From positions 2,418,001 through 2,482,000 of the forward strand of contig JADKGX010000001.1 of the NCBI GenBank assembly GCA_016722065.1: a stretch of 64,000 nucleotides of DNA, read 5' to 3'. The DNA is from Planctomycetota bacterium (GTDB lineage: Bacteria; Planctomycetota; UBA8742; UBA2392). Below, one piece after another: positions 34,341 to 43,489 of the stretch. Numbering within the stretch: position 1 is the stretch's first letter; each line of letters starts with the position of its first letter. The notes beneath the pieces were generated by a model. The model ran no database searches and was not told the DNA's origin. It saw only the letters and a program-made list of their open reading frames with translations. A program made the translations under genes and the position numbers.

Positions 34341-35135
34341 TCACTCAAACCGCCATGCTGCCAGGCTTAGTGACCCGCCTTGCCAGCTTTCGTGAATCCT
34401 TGCGGCCTTTGAATCGCCGGCCGCGGCTGCGGCCACGTGCAGGGGCATCAGGTGTTCTTGCCGCGGATGGGCCATGCGCGCGCCGGGGGCTTTCATCCAG
34501 TTGCGCAGCGCTTCAGTGCGCGATGGTGCGGGCAGCGAAAGGCTGGCATCCAGCCAGTCGCGGAAGTCTGTGGCCCATGCTGGCGGTGGTGTCGCCGGTG
34601 CGTTGGGGCCAAGCGCCGACCAGTCAATTGCCCGTAAGTTATGCACCGCCCCGCCTGAACCAATGATCAACACGTCCTGGGCGCGCAGCGCTGCCAGTGC
34701 CTCGCCCATCGCCAGGTGGGTTGACGGGTCAAGGCCACGTACCAGGGAGAGTTGAACGACCGGGATATCGGCCTGCGGACGGGCCACGATCAAGGGTGTC
34801 CATCCACCATGGTCAATGCCCCGCACCGGGTCCAGTTGCGCCAAAAGGCCAGCATTGGCCAGCAGGTCAACGGTTTGGCGGGCCAGGTCAGGCGCGCCCG
34901 GCGGCTCATAGCGCAGGTCATACAGTTCGGGCGGGAAGCCCGAAAAGTCATGAATTGTGCGTAGCGGCGAGGCCGCGGTGGCCGTGGGTACCGCAGCTTC
35001 CCAGTGCGCGGAAACCATCAGGATCGCGCGCGGTGAAAGCCCGTGCAGCAGACCCTGCATGAAGCCATGCACCGGCTGTTCCCGTTGCAGGGGAAAAGTC
35101 GGCGCACCATGGGAGATAAAGAAGGTCGGCAGCAT
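34341..35135 (-). CDS. DODA-type extradiol dioxygenase, YgiD/LigB-like
   Basis: A 264-residue member of the class III extradiol ring-opening dioxygenase family. Metal ligands are at ISHGAP (His9), VSAHWEAAV (His44), HNLR in GSGGAVHNLR, and HPRQEHLMPLHVA. Known relatives open catechol-type rings, including DOPA; some use zinc-like site geometry, but activity on a specific substrate cannot be inferred here. The start ATG at 35135 directly follows a short gap to the CHASE2 cyclase stop (35163), in the same direction. Confidence 0.9.
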   Translation of the reverse strand: MLPTFFISHGAPTFPLQREQPVHGFMQGLLHGLSPRAILMVSAHWEAAVPTATAASPLRTIHDFSGFPPELYDLRYEPPGAPDLARQTVDLLANAGLLAQLDPVRGIDHGGWTPLIVARPQADIPVVQLSLVRGLDPSTHLAMGEALAALRAQDVLIIGSGGAVHNLRAIDWSALGPNAPATPPPAWATDFRDWLDASLSLPAPSRTEALRNWMKAPGARMAHPRQEHLMPLHVAAAAAGDSKAARIHESWQGGSLSLAAWRFE

Positions 35136-35162
35136 GCAGTAAAAACGTTCGATATAGAACGA

Positions 35163-38096
35163 TTATTTCGTCTTCTTCACATACACGCCGTCCCAGCCCT
35201 GGGCGGGCGGGTTGGCGATGAAGTACTCGCAGCGTTCCATGTAAACGTGGCTGGGTGTGTCGCCGGTGTCGGCTGCTGGTTCCTGTTTGGCGGCGCTTTG
35301 AAACTCGCGCAGGGCCGCTTCAAACTGCCGGTCGCGAAACAGGTCAATGCCTTTTTCATACACCGCCACCAGGTCGGTAATGAACTGCGGCACGTCGCGC
35401 TCGCCCATGACTTCAAACACCTGTGTCGGTTCGGTCTTGCCCTTGACGACAATCAGGTCAATCCGTCGCAGCGTAAAATCACCCTTGATGATCTCTGCCG
35501 TATTCGGCCCGATCAGAATGTCGGTGCCGTATTCCTTGTTCTGGCCCTCCAGGCGCGCGGCCAGGTTCACGGCATCGCCCATCACGGTGTAGGCAAAGCG
35601 CTTGGAACTTCCCATGTTGCCCACGGTGACGATGCCGCTGTTGATGCCCGCGCGGGCATGCAGCACGGTTCCGTCAGGCTTGATCAACTGCGGCGCCACC
35701 TTGCGCACGGCATCTGCAAACAGCGGCTGCATGCGGCGCAACTCGGCCCGGCATTTCAGCGCGCCGCGAATGGCGCGCGCGGCGTGGTCGTCCATCTTCA
35801 TGGGCGCGCCCCAGAAGCACATGATTGCGTCGCCAATGTATTTGTCGATTACGCCGCCGGTTTCCAGCATCAAGTCGGTCATGCGCTCGAGATAGACGTT
35901 CAGCAGTTCAACCAGGCGTTCTGGGTTGTTCGGGCCTAGCGTTTCGGTCACGGTCGTGAAACCCGCCACGTCGCTGAAGAAGATCGTCATGGGCCGGTTT
36001 TCGCCGCCCAGCTTCAGGCTGCCGGGGTTCTTGATTACGTAATCCACCAGCTCCTTGCCCATGTATTGCCGGGCAAAAGCCTCGCGCTGGCGGCGCTGGC
36101 GGCCTTCCGTGAGCGCTTTGGCCAGCGCACCGTGGCTGAAGCCCAGCAGCAGTCCGGCCAAGGGCGCTGCGGTGGGAAACCAAACTTGGCCGCGAAAAAA
36201 CAGCCCCGAGGCCAAAAGCATTGCCGCCCCCAACGCCAAGGTAAGCAACAGCCCGTTGCGCAAGCGGCCCGCAAACATCACCAGCAGCGTTGCCAGAACG
36301 CCAGCACCCAGGGCCAGCAGCCATGACACGACAACGGGCAACGGGCGCATGACGTCGCTGTTCTTGAGGTTGTCAAAGGTGTTGGCGACGTAGTAAGTGC
36401 CTGGCGTGCTGCGTGAAAGCGGCGTGTGGTGCAGGTCGCCCAGCCCCGCGGCCGAACCGGCAATCATGACCACCTTGTCCTTGACCAGCGCCGAAGGCTC
36501 GCCCAGCCGCAGTGCGCCAAAGCCGCCCGGGGGTTCGGCCGGAAAGGCCTGCACCAGTTCGCGCAGCGTTTTGGCTTTGGCGTGCAGCGGGCCGCCCTCT
36601 TCTTCGCCAAAGTCGTCGATCTCTTCCTGCGTTTCCTTCAACTGGCGTTTGAGGTCATCCAGCCGGCGCTGCCAGCCGCCGTGGGACAAATCATAGACAT
36701 CCCAGTCGCGAAGCACGTCTGCGGCGCTTACGGTGGGGTACAGCGCAACGGGCTGGCCGCGTTCATATACGTGGCGCACCTTTTCGCGGGCGGCTTCGTT
36801 GCCGTGCACATAGACGGGGTCCTGGTCCATGGGCAACAGGCCGCGATAGCGCAGGTCAAATCGCGCGGCTTCGTCCACAGCCACATCGATGCCCAGGTAG
36901 CGCACGCGCCCGTCCTGCAGCTTCACGGGCGCTGTTCTCAAGCCGTCGGCCAGGGCGTACTCCGCGCCGTCCCATTGCACGCTGCCAGCCTTGAGCTCCA
37001 GCCCCGCAAATCGACGGGCAAAGGCCTGGCGGGCGGCGTCGTCCGTGGCCTCGCGGGCAAACGACAGCACGTACAGCCGCCAGGTTTCCAGCGCAAAATG
37101 GCGCCACGCCTGGCCGCCAAAAGTCGCAACGGTCAAGCCCTGGCGCAGGGTGCCGTCCACTTCGTCGGGTTGGGCAAACACGATGCCTGCGCCGGCCACA
37201 CCGCTCATGGCCGGTGTGGGCAGCGGAAGCAAACTGCCAAAACGCGGCGACTGAAAGCTGGGGCTCTGTTGGGCCAGCACGCGGTAGTAGGCCTCAATCT
37301 CCTGGCGTTGTTGTTCCGGCTTGTACTTGTCCAAGTCGTTCATCAACGCCGACCCCGGCCGGCCATTGAGCAGCCCCGCCAGCGGTGTTGCCAGCGATTG
37401 CATGCCGGCCAGATCCGCCACCAGGGCCTGGCGGGCGGCTTCGGCCCCTGGGCCCTCGAGCCTGCCCGCGTAGGCCTGCAGCAGGGTGTCGCGGGCTTCC
37501 AGCGGGCGTGGGCGTGAATCCATGGCAACGGCCAGGCACACGTCTGGGCGCGCGGTGGCTTCCAGTACAAACAGGTCGTCTCCGGCCTTGTCAGCAGTCC
37601 ACACATTCAGCATGCCGCCGGCGTCGTTGGGCACGCGGGTGACGGGGTCGTTGGTGTTGGGGCCGGACTCAGAGAAGACAAAGTCAAACGCAATCACGCG
37701 CGCCCCGCCTTGCCGGCACCAGCGGATCAGCTTGTTGTAAACATGGCGAGGCCACGGCCAAGCATAGCGTTGGGCGGGTGTGGAACTGCCCGCTGCGCTG
37801 CCGTCGCCATAGGCCAGGGCGGCTTCATCAATGGCAATCACCAGGATATCGGGGTCGCGCAGGGCCGGGTCTTCCAGCATTTTCACGCGCGAGTTCTTCA
37901 GCGGTGCTTCTACATAGTCCAGTGCCGGCACATCGCCAATCGGGGCCAGCAGCAGCGACAGCGCCGCGCAGCACAGCAGGCATGCAATGATGGCCGTAAA
38001 GACCCGCTGGCGGGGTTCATGGGCCCGGCCAAAATCCGTGCGGGCCTTGCGCAACAACGCGCCCGCCCGGACCATGGTGCTGCCAAGGCCGGACAT
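35163..38096 (-). CDS. CHASE2-domain adenylate/guanylate cyclase
   Basis: A large membrane sensor of about 977 residues. One N-terminal helix (FTAIIACLLCCAALSLLLAP), then an extracytoplasmic CHASE2 domain of about 500 residues (DPDILVIAIDEAAL, RVIAFDFVFSE), then helices at about residues 580-660 (SWLLALGAGVLATLLVMFAG and two more). A class III cyclase domain follows (MTIFFSDVAGFTTVTE, GGVIDKYIGDAIMCFWG, AYTVMGDAVNLAARLEGQNK), and a short C-terminal region resembling a TPR. Metal-binding aspartates and the catalytic region look intact. Start: ATG 38096 is chosen; TTG 38150 would add 18 residues. It probably makes cAMP or cGMP in response to an outside signal. Confidence 0.92.
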   Translation of the reverse strand: MSGLGSTMVRAGALLRKARTDFGRAHEPRQRVFTAIIACLLCCAALSLLLAPIGDVPALDYVEAPLKNSRVKMLEDPALRDPDILVIAIDEAALAYGDGSAAGSSTPAQRYAWPWPRHVYNKLIRWCRQGGARVIAFDFVFSESGPNTNDPVTRVPNDAGGMLNVWTADKAGDDLFVLEATARPDVCLAVAMDSRPRPLEARDTLLQAYAGRLEGPGAEAARQALVADLAGMQSLATPLAGLLNGRPGSALMNDLDKYKPEQQRQEIEAYYRVLAQQSPSFQSPRFGSLLPLPTPAMSGVAGAGIVFAQPDEVDGTLRQGLTVATFGGQAWRHFALETWRLYVLSFAREATDDAARQAFARRFAGLELKAGSVQWDGAEYALADGLRTAPVKLQDGRVRYLGIDVAVDEAARFDLRYRGLLPMDQDPVYVHGNEAAREKVRHVYERGQPVALYPTVSAADVLRDWDVYDLSHGGWQRRLDDLKRQLKETQEEIDDFGEEEGGPLHAKAKTLRELVQAFPAEPPGGFGALRLGEPSALVKDKVVMIAGSAAGLGDLHHTPLSRSTPGTYYVANTFDNLKNSDVMRPLPVVVSWLLALGAGVLATLLVMFAGRLRNGLLLTLALGAAMLLASGLFFRGQVWFPTAAPLAGLLLGFSHGALAKALTEGRQRRQREAFARQYMGKELVDYVIKNPGSLKLGGENRPMTIFFSDVAGFTTVTETLGPNNPERLVELLNVYLERMTDLMLETGGVIDKYIGDAIMCFWGAPMKMDDHAARAIRGALKCRAELRRMQPLFADAVRKVAPQLIKPDGTVLHARAGINSGIVTVGNMGSSKRFAYTVMGDAVNLAARLEGQNKEYGTDILIGPNTAEIIKGDFTLRRIDLIVVKGKTEPTQVFEVMGERDVPQFITDLVAVYEKGIDLFRDRQFEAALREFQSAAKQEPAADTGDTPSHVYMERCEYFIANPPAQGWDGVYVKKTK

Positions 38097-38180
38097 TGCG
38101 CGATCAATCGTGTTCTGGTCAGCCAAGGCTCGCCCTGTGCGTGTGGGCAATTAACATAGCGGCCATTGACGGGGGGAACC

Positions 38181-39176
38181 ATGGAAGAGCCGCACGTATT
38201 CATTGCCGGTCTGCAGCCCGGCCCGCTGCACGCGGTCTATCAGGTCGCGGCCGCCAAAACGCTAAAGGCCCGCAATGGCAAGCCCTATCTGGCGCTGACG
38301 TTGAAGGACAATTCCGGCCGTATCGAGGCCAAGCGCTGGGATGTCAGTGATGCCGAGGCCATCCTGGCAGCCCCGGGCGCGTTCTTGGAGGTACAGGGCG
38401 ATGTCGAACTGTACCGCAACGCGCCGCAAGTGGTGGTGCGGGCCATGCGTGAGCCAGCCCCGGAAGCGATTGACCACGCCGCCTTTGAAGTCGCCCTGGC
38501 CTTTGACCCCGCCCAGGTTGCAGCGCAAGTGCGCGCCATGCTGCAAGGGCTGGAGGACGCAGACCTGCGGCAACTGGCCCAGGCCTACCTGGACGACGAA
38601 ATGTTCATGGCCAGGCTGGAAGTCGCCCCGGCCGCAGAGCGCATGCATCACCCCTACAAGTTCGGGTTGATTGAACACGTGCATTCGGTGATGACACTGG
38701 GCCAGCGCATGTGCGACCACTACCCGTGGCTGGATCGTTCGATGGTGCTGCTGGGGCTGTTTCTGCACGACAGCGGCAAGGTGATCGAACTGATTGGCGA
38801 AGACACGCCCGGCTACAGCATTGAAGGCGAGCTGCTGGGGCACATCACGATCGGCATCAACATGCTGGACCGCAAGTTGCAGGCCCTGCCGGGCTTTCCG
38901 CACGGCAAAGGCGTGCTGTTGAAGCACATCATCTTGAGCCATCACGGCCAGGCCGATTTTGGCAGCCCCAAACCCACCATGACGCCCGAGGCACTGATCG
39001 TGCACACGATTGAGATGCTGGATGCCAAGATGAACGCCTTCTTTCGCGAACAAGCCGAGGCACCGGAACATACCGACGACCTTGGCGGCATCCGTTTTTC
39101 GCGCTTGCTAAAGCACAAGATCATCACGCGCAAGAAAGACGCCGCGGAAGGGCAAGACGATTCAAGCCAGGGCTGA
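38181..39176 (+). CDS. YhaM-like OB-fold and HD-domain 3'-5' exoribonuclease
   Basis: A 331-residue protein with an N-terminal OB-fold (about residues 20-95: NGKPYLALTLKDNSGRIEAK, then RWDVSD) and a C-terminal HD phosphohydrolase domain (HVHSVMTLGQRM, LFLHDSGKV, IILSHHGQADFG). This is the YhaM/CBF1 architecture, known as a 3'-5' exonuclease on RNA and single-stranded DNA in Firmicutes. The start at ATG 38181 has a GGGGGG ribosome-like site. It is divergent from the CHASE2 cyclase gene. Confidence 0.92.
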   Translation: MEEPHVFIAGLQPGPLHAVYQVAAAKTLKARNGKPYLALTLKDNSGRIEAKRWDVSDAEAILAAPGAFLEVQGDVELYRNAPQVVVRAMREPAPEAIDHAAFEVALAFDPAQVAAQVRAMLQGLEDADLRQLAQAYLDDEMFMARLEVAPAAERMHHPYKFGLIEHVHSVMTLGQRMCDHYPWLDRSMVLLGLFLHDSGKVIELIGEDTPGYSIEGELLGHITIGINMLDRKLQALPGFPHGKGVLLKHIILSHHGQADFGSPKPTMTPEALIVHTIEMLDAKMNAFFREQAEAPEHTDDLGGIRFSRLLKHKIITRKKDAAEGQDDSSQG

Positions 39177-39188
39177 AGCCAGTGGCCG

Positions 39189-40205
39189 CTAGCCACCCAG
39201 GTAGGACATCTCGGCCTTGGCGGTGGGGGCGGCGTTGGCGGCACGCAGCTCGCTGTAACGGTCGTCGCGGGCCTGCCACAGGGCGGCAATGGTTACGGTC
39301 AGGGCTTGGTCGCTTTGGCCGTTGCGCACCAGGGCGCGCAGGTCGTGGCCCGTTGCGGCAAACAGGCAGGTGAACAATTCGCCCCGTGCACTCAAGCGCG
39401 CCCGGGTGCAATCGCCGCAAAACGTGTTGGTCACGCTGCTGATCACACCGAACTCGCCTTGCCCGTCGGCATAGCGCCAGCGCGAGGCGACCTCGCCGGG
39501 ATAGTTCGGGTCGGCGCTTTCCACGGGCCAGCGGGCGCCAATCCGGGCCACGATTTCGCGCGCGGGCACGACATCATTCATGCGCCAGCCATTGGTGGTG
39601 CCGACATCCATGTATTCAATGAAGCGCACTACCACGCCGGTGCCGCGCCAGCGCTTTGCCATTTCTTCAATCTCGTGGTCGTTCACGCCGCGCTGCACCA
39701 CCATGTTGATCTTCACGGGCGTAAAGCCGGTTTGCAGGGCGGATTCAACGGCCTTGAGAATCGGCGCCACACCCACGCCCTTGCCGTTCATGCGACCAAA
39801 GGTGGCATCGTTGAGGCTGTCCAGGCTGATCGTGACGCGGTCCAGACCTGCGGCCTTGAGGTCGCGGGCCATGGCCGGCAGCAGCAGGCCGTTGGTGGTC
39901 AGGGCGATGTCTTCAATGCCAGCCACGGTGCGCAACTGGGCTATCAACTGGGGCAGGTCGCGGCGCAGCAGCGGCTCGCCACCCGTGATGCGCAGCTTTT
40001 TGACCCCCAGGGCGGCAAACACGCGTGCCAGGCGGGTCAGCTCCTCGTAACTCAGAATGTCTGATCGCGGCAGAAACCTGTAGTTCGGCCCGAAGACTTC
40101 TGCGGGCATGCAGTAGCTGCAGCGCAGGTTGCAGCGGTCGGTCACCGAAATGCGCAAGTCGCGCAGGTGACGGCCACGGGTATCCAGCGGGGGGTCAGCT
40201 TGCAT
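39189..40205 (-). CDS. moaA: GTP 3',8-cyclase MoaA (molybdenum cofactor biosynthesis)
   Basis: A radical-SAM enzyme that converts GTP to the first cofactor precursor, together with MoaC. The N-terminal cluster is CNLRCSYC, the GGEP motif is in RITGGEPLLRRDL, and the second cluster is C-x2-C-x13-C in CGDCTRARLSARGELFTC. The C-terminal Gly-Gly tail needed for activity is present (SYLGG). Start ATG 40205 chosen; TTG 40223 is possible. No other moa or moe gene lies in the window. Confidence 0.96.
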   Translation of the reverse strand: MQADPPLDTRGRHLRDLRISVTDRCNLRCSYCMPAEVFGPNYRFLPRSDILSYEELTRLARVFAALGVKKLRITGGEPLLRRDLPQLIAQLRTVAGIEDIALTTNGLLLPAMARDLKAAGLDRVTISLDSLNDATFGRMNGKGVGVAPILKAVESALQTGFTPVKINMVVQRGVNDHEIEEMAKRWRGTGVVVRFIEYMDVGTTNGWRMNDVVPAREIVARIGARWPVESADPNYPGEVASRWRYADGQGEFGVISSVTNTFCGDCTRARLSARGELFTCLFAATGHDLRALVRNGQSDQALTVTIAALWQARDDRYSELRAANAAPTAKAEMSYLGG

Positions 40206-40294
40206 GCCAACAGTGTGCCCCAAGGGCGCAACAAGGGCCAGCGGGGGCCTACCATGGCCGGGTGCCAGTTGCTAAGACCATGCCGGAGACTGGC

Positions 40295-40699
40295 ATGATC
40301 CCACAGGGCAACAAACACTTTGTCGTCATCAAGGTGCTGCGACCGGCTGACGAGGCCGACTTTTTTTCGCGCATCTTTGACACGCCAGCGCTGGTGTCGG
40401 GCGAAAACTCGCGGCTTGTGGATACCGGCAAGTTCGTTCTGCGCATTGAGCCCGCGACCGGCCCCGCCGATGTCACACGCGGCATGCACCTGGAACTAAG
40501 TGTCGATAACGTAAACCGGCTTGCCGAAGACGTGTGGAACCGCGGCATCAAGTATGCCAGCCGGCCCCAGAACCACGCCGATGGCCTGCGCCGTGTCGGT
40601 TTTGTCAGCCCGGCGGATATTCGTGTGATTGGCGTTGGCCCCTTGAAGCTGGATTCAACGGGCGCCTTTCCTTCTTTTCGTGAAGACCAGAAGCGATGA
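40295..40699 (+). CDS. VOC-superfamily (glyoxalase/bleomycin-resistance-like) protein
   Basis: A 134-residue small protein with a beta-alpha-beta-beta fold pattern of the vicinal-oxygen-chelate superfamily: FFSRIFDTPALVSGENSRLV, HLELSVDNVNRLAEDVWNRG, and FVSPADIRVIGV. The metal ligand pattern is incomplete, so function is unknown. A GGAG site 7 bases before ATG 40295 supports this start; ATG 40280 would add five residues. The stop overlaps the queF start by four bases (ATGA), implying coupled translation. Confidence 0.65.
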   Translation: MIPQGNKHFVVIKVLRPADEADFFSRIFDTPALVSGENSRLVDTGKFVLRIEPATGPADVTRGMHLELSVDNVNRLAEDVWNRGIKYASRPQNHADGLRRVGFVSPADIRVIGVGPLKLDSTGAFPSFREDQKR

Positions 40700-41073
40700 A
40701 ATACAGCGACGCCCCGCAAGGCAAAGACCTGGAAACCTTCCCCAACCCCGGCCGCAAGCGCGATTTCACCGTGCGTATCGACGCGCCCGAATTCACCTGC
40801 GTGTGCCCCAAGACCGGCCACCCGGATTTCGCCAACCTGGTGTTGGAATACGTACCCGATAAGCAGTGCATCGAGTTGAAGGCTTACAAGCTTTACATTC
40901 ATGCCTGGCGCAACGTGGGCATCTTTCACGAGGCCGTAACCAACCGCATAGCCGATGACCTGATTGCCGCCCTGCGCCCCAAGTGGCTGCGGCTGACCGG
41001 CGCATTTCACGCCCACGGCGGAATTACCACGACAGTGACGGTCGAACACGGCAAGCCGCTTTCCGGCGTATGA
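40696..41073 (+). CDS. queF: NADPH-dependent preQ0 reductase QueF
   Basis: QueF reduces the nitrile of 7-cyano-7-deazaguanine to preQ1 in queuosine synthesis. The catalytic cysteine and aspartate are in CVCPKTGHPDFA, and the family block ELKAYKLYIHAWRNVGIFHE follows. At 125 residues it is the short, unimodular (YkvM-type) form. It overlaps the preceding VOC gene. No other que genes lie in the window. Confidence 0.96.
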   Translation: MKYSDAPQGKDLETFPNPGRKRDFTVRIDAPEFTCVCPKTGHPDFANLVLEYVPDKQCIELKAYKLYIHAWRNVGIFHEAVTNRIADDLIAALRPKWLRLTGAFHAHGGITTTVTVEHGKPLSGV

Positions 41074-41122
41074 AAAGTCGCTTTTTGCGCCAACGGTGAT
41101 TCAATGTCACCCGGGGTACCCC

Positions 41123-41887
41123 ATGGCGAAATTTCACGACAAGCGGGTTTTGATCACCGGCGGCGGCACGGGCATTGGCCGCGAACTGGTGCACCGGTTT
41201 CTTTCCGAGGGCGCCCGTGTGGTGGCCTGCGGGCGGCGCCCCGGGCCGCTGGTTTCGCTGCAACAGGAACACGCCCCGCTGGGCCCGCGCCTGATGACCA
41301 TCGAATGCGACATCTGTGACCCGCAAGACGTAGCCGCCATGGCCAAGCGAATAGACGGCGCCATGGGCGGGCTGGACGTGCTGGTCAACAATGCCGGGGT
41401 TGAGGAACGCGGCAAACTGGATGACCTGGAACTTCGCGCCTGGGATCGCGTCATGAATGTCAACCTGCGCGGCACCTTTCTTGTCACACAGGAGTTTCTG
41501 CCGCTGCTGCGCAAGGCCGGTCGCGGCGCCAACGTGCTGAACCTTTCCAGTTCGCTGGGCAGCGTGGCTGAAGAAGGCACCCTGGCCTACAGTGTCAGCA
41601 AAGCCGGTCTGGAAATGATGACCCGTTGCTGCGCGCTGGATTACGCGCGAGAGGGCATTCGCTTCAACGCCCTGGCGCCGGGCATTATCGATACGCCAAT
41701 GCAGGATCGAAGCAAGGGCGAACTTGGCTATCAGGAATGGCGCTCGCAGATGGAACAGTTGCACCCGCTGCAAAGCATCGGCATGCCCAAGGATGTCAGT
41801 GCTGCTGCGCTGTTTTTGTGCAGCGCCGAAGCGGACTGGATCACCGGCGTGATTCTGCACGTGGATGGCGGCATCAGCGCCCGCTAA
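41123..41887 (+). CDS. Short-chain dehydrogenase/reductase
   Basis: A 254-residue classical SDR with TGGGTGIGRELVHRF, NNAGVE, and the catalytic SSSLGSVAEEGTLAYSVSKAG, here LSSSLGSVAEE then YSVSKAG. It probably acts on a hydroxyl or keto group using NAD(P). The ATG at 41123 starts the Rossmann fold. Its stop overlaps the convergent ferredoxin/ASKHA gene by four bases. Confidence 0.9.
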   Translation: MAKFHDKRVLITGGGTGIGRELVHRFLSEGARVVACGRRPGPLVSLQQEHAPLGPRLMTIECDICDPQDVAAMAKRIDGAMGGLDVLVNNAGVEERGKLDDLELRAWDRVMNVNLRGTFLVTQEFLPLLRKAGRGANVLNLSSSLGSVAEEGTLAYSVSKAGLEMMTRCCALDYAREGIRFNALAPGIIDTPMQDRSKGELGYQEWRSQMEQLHPLQSIGMPKDVSAAALFLCSAEADWITGVILHVDGGISAR

Positions 41888-43023
41888 GCACTGCAAGCCA
41901 GGCGCGCCGCGCCAAGCCCCGCCGCATTGGGAATGAACACCGCGCCGCCAAACCCCAGCATGTGCACCTGTTGCGGCGTCAAGGCCACGCCCGGCGCGCC
42001 GGTTACAACTTCACGCGTGCCTGGCGCGGCCGCCAGTTGGGATGCCGCCTCACGCAGCTTGCGCAAGGCCTGCAGCACGGCGTGAATGCGCGCCTGGCCC
42101 AAACTGATGTTCTGGTCGCTTGTCCAGATTTGCCCGCCGGGGGTAATCGCTTCCATATCCGGGCCTGTCAGCACCAGTTCGAGTTCGCTGGCTGTCTGGC
42201 GCACAAAGCGGCAGGGGCGCAGGTTGCCGGCGGCATCGGCCATGCCGGCCTGCATAAGCGCTACCACGCAAGTGATCAGGCCTGAATTCGCCAGACCCAC
42301 CGGTCGCGCATTGGACACGGTTTCCAGCACCGTGCGGGTTTTCATAGGCGACCACTCGACCCATGAAATCGCGCCCGGCAACTCGCCCATCTGGCCGCGC
42401 AGGGCGGCGGTATCTATCTCCTGCGTCGCAATCTCTTTGGACCTGGCCAGCACGACCCGGCCGGAAAGGTCCAGAATCAGCGCCGGTGGCGCGCCAGCGC
42501 CAAGGGCCAGTGCGTCGGCACGCGTGATCTCGCGGCCAATCGTGATATCGGCCGGCAGGCCTGATTCCTCGGCCGTGATCGTGCCTGTGGCGCGGTCAAC
42601 CACCAGCGTTTGGCCGCTTTGGGGGTCATGCACGCGGGCGATACCGGTGCCGCCGCCCGTGCCCACTTGCCAGCCGGCCAGCGAGGCGCTCGGCGCGCCG
42701 CCAATCTCCACCACCGGCGCGGCTTCCACACTCAAGGCACCACACACCAGCCCGCGGCAAGCCAGCCAGATGGGCTGGTCGCCCCGGCGGTGCTGCGGGG
42801 CTACAGGCTTGCCAGTTGCATCCTGGAAGTGGGCGCTGCGGGCCGGGGCGCCCGCAACCAGAGCATCGTGCAGGATCACCCGGCACTGGTGGCAGGAACC
42901 GTTGCCGCCACAGGAACTATCCAGCAGGATTCCGGCACGGCGCGAAAGTTGCAGCAGGTTTTCGCCGTCATGCGCCTCGACCATGCGGCCAAGGCGGCTG
43001 AACCAGACTTTGTGCGTGCCCAT
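41884..43023 (-). CDS. Ferredoxin-ASKHA protein, a compact RACo/DUF4445-like member
   Basis: A 379-residue protein. Residues about 1-110 form a 2Fe-2S ferredoxin domain: the cluster ligands C-x5-C-x2-C are in SSCGGNGSCHQC, with the fourth in LACRG. The rest resembles DUF4445/RACo, the reductive activator of corrinoid proteins: GLANSGLITCVVALMQAGM corresponds to the conserved CGSGLIDAVAEL-type region, and SLGQARIHAVLQALRKL to the C-terminal helix. RACo proteins are usually about 600 residues; the middle and N-terminal actin-like subdomain is much shorter here. No corrinoid protein or methyltransferase is adjacent. The protein may activate an unknown enzyme. Confidence 0.75.
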   Translation of the reverse strand: MGTHKVWFSRLGRMVEAHDGENLLQLSRRAGILLDSSCGGNGSCHQCRVILHDALVAGAPARSAHFQDATGKPVAPQHRRGDQPIWLACRGLVCGALSVEAAPVVEIGGAPSASLAGWQVGTGGGTGIARVHDPQSGQTLVVDRATGTITAEESGLPADITIGREITRADALALGAGAPPALILDLSGRVVLARSKEIATQEIDTAALRGQMGELPGAISWVEWSPMKTRTVLETVSNARPVGLANSGLITCVVALMQAGMADAAGNLRPCRFVRQTASELELVLTGPDMEAITPGGQIWTSDQNISLGQARIHAVLQALRKLREAASQLAAAPGTREVVTGAPGVALTPQQVHMLGFGGAVFIPNAAGLGAARLACSA

Positions 43024-43489
43024 GCCCCAAGCCTGTCATGGGGCGTGAATCTTGGGGACAGAAATTTTCAGCAACGTTGAACCCTTGGCAGGCATGCCCG
43101 TTTATTGAGGTGTCGCGCACTTACGAAGGTGAACCTGAGCCGAGCACGGCAAGGGCTATCCAAAGCGGCGCACACTCCGGGAAACCAGACAAGCCACCCC
43201 AGGGCGAACCTCGCCCGCGGCGATGCCTTGCCTGTCGGCCTGGTGGGGGACCCCAAACGCAGTCAATGCGAGGCCAGGGCGGCGGCACGAACTCCATGCC
43301 GCCACCCCGGCCCGCGGGACACACGCAGCACCGCAACACAAAGCAGTCACGTGAACGCTTTGCTGTAGGGGAAGGGCGCCTCGGCCCTTCCTCGCCCCGG
43401 GAGCGGGGAGGGTGTGTAGCCCTCCCCGTTTGTTTCCTGACACCCGCTCACATCGGCGGCGGTGTCGCAGGGCCTGATACACTTTGGCC
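43024..43489. other. Leader/intergenic region upstream of addB with two hairpins
   Basis: A 466-base gap with no convincing gene. It holds two consecutive hairpins close to addB: GGAAGGGC/GCCCTTCC (43370-43377 and 43384-43391) and GGGGAGGG/CCCTCCCC (43405-43412 and 43420-43427). The second is followed by GTTTGTTT, terminator-like. Composition is CA/GC-rich and less coding-like than neighbours. Confidence 0.6.
43404..43436 (+). terminator. Terminator-like hairpin upstream of addB
   Basis: CGGGGAGGG/CCCTCCCCG forms a 9-bp stem with a seven-base loop (TGTGTAG), followed by GTTTGTTTCC. No plus-strand gene ends just upstream, so it may be an attenuator in an addB leader transcript. Confidence 0.5.
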
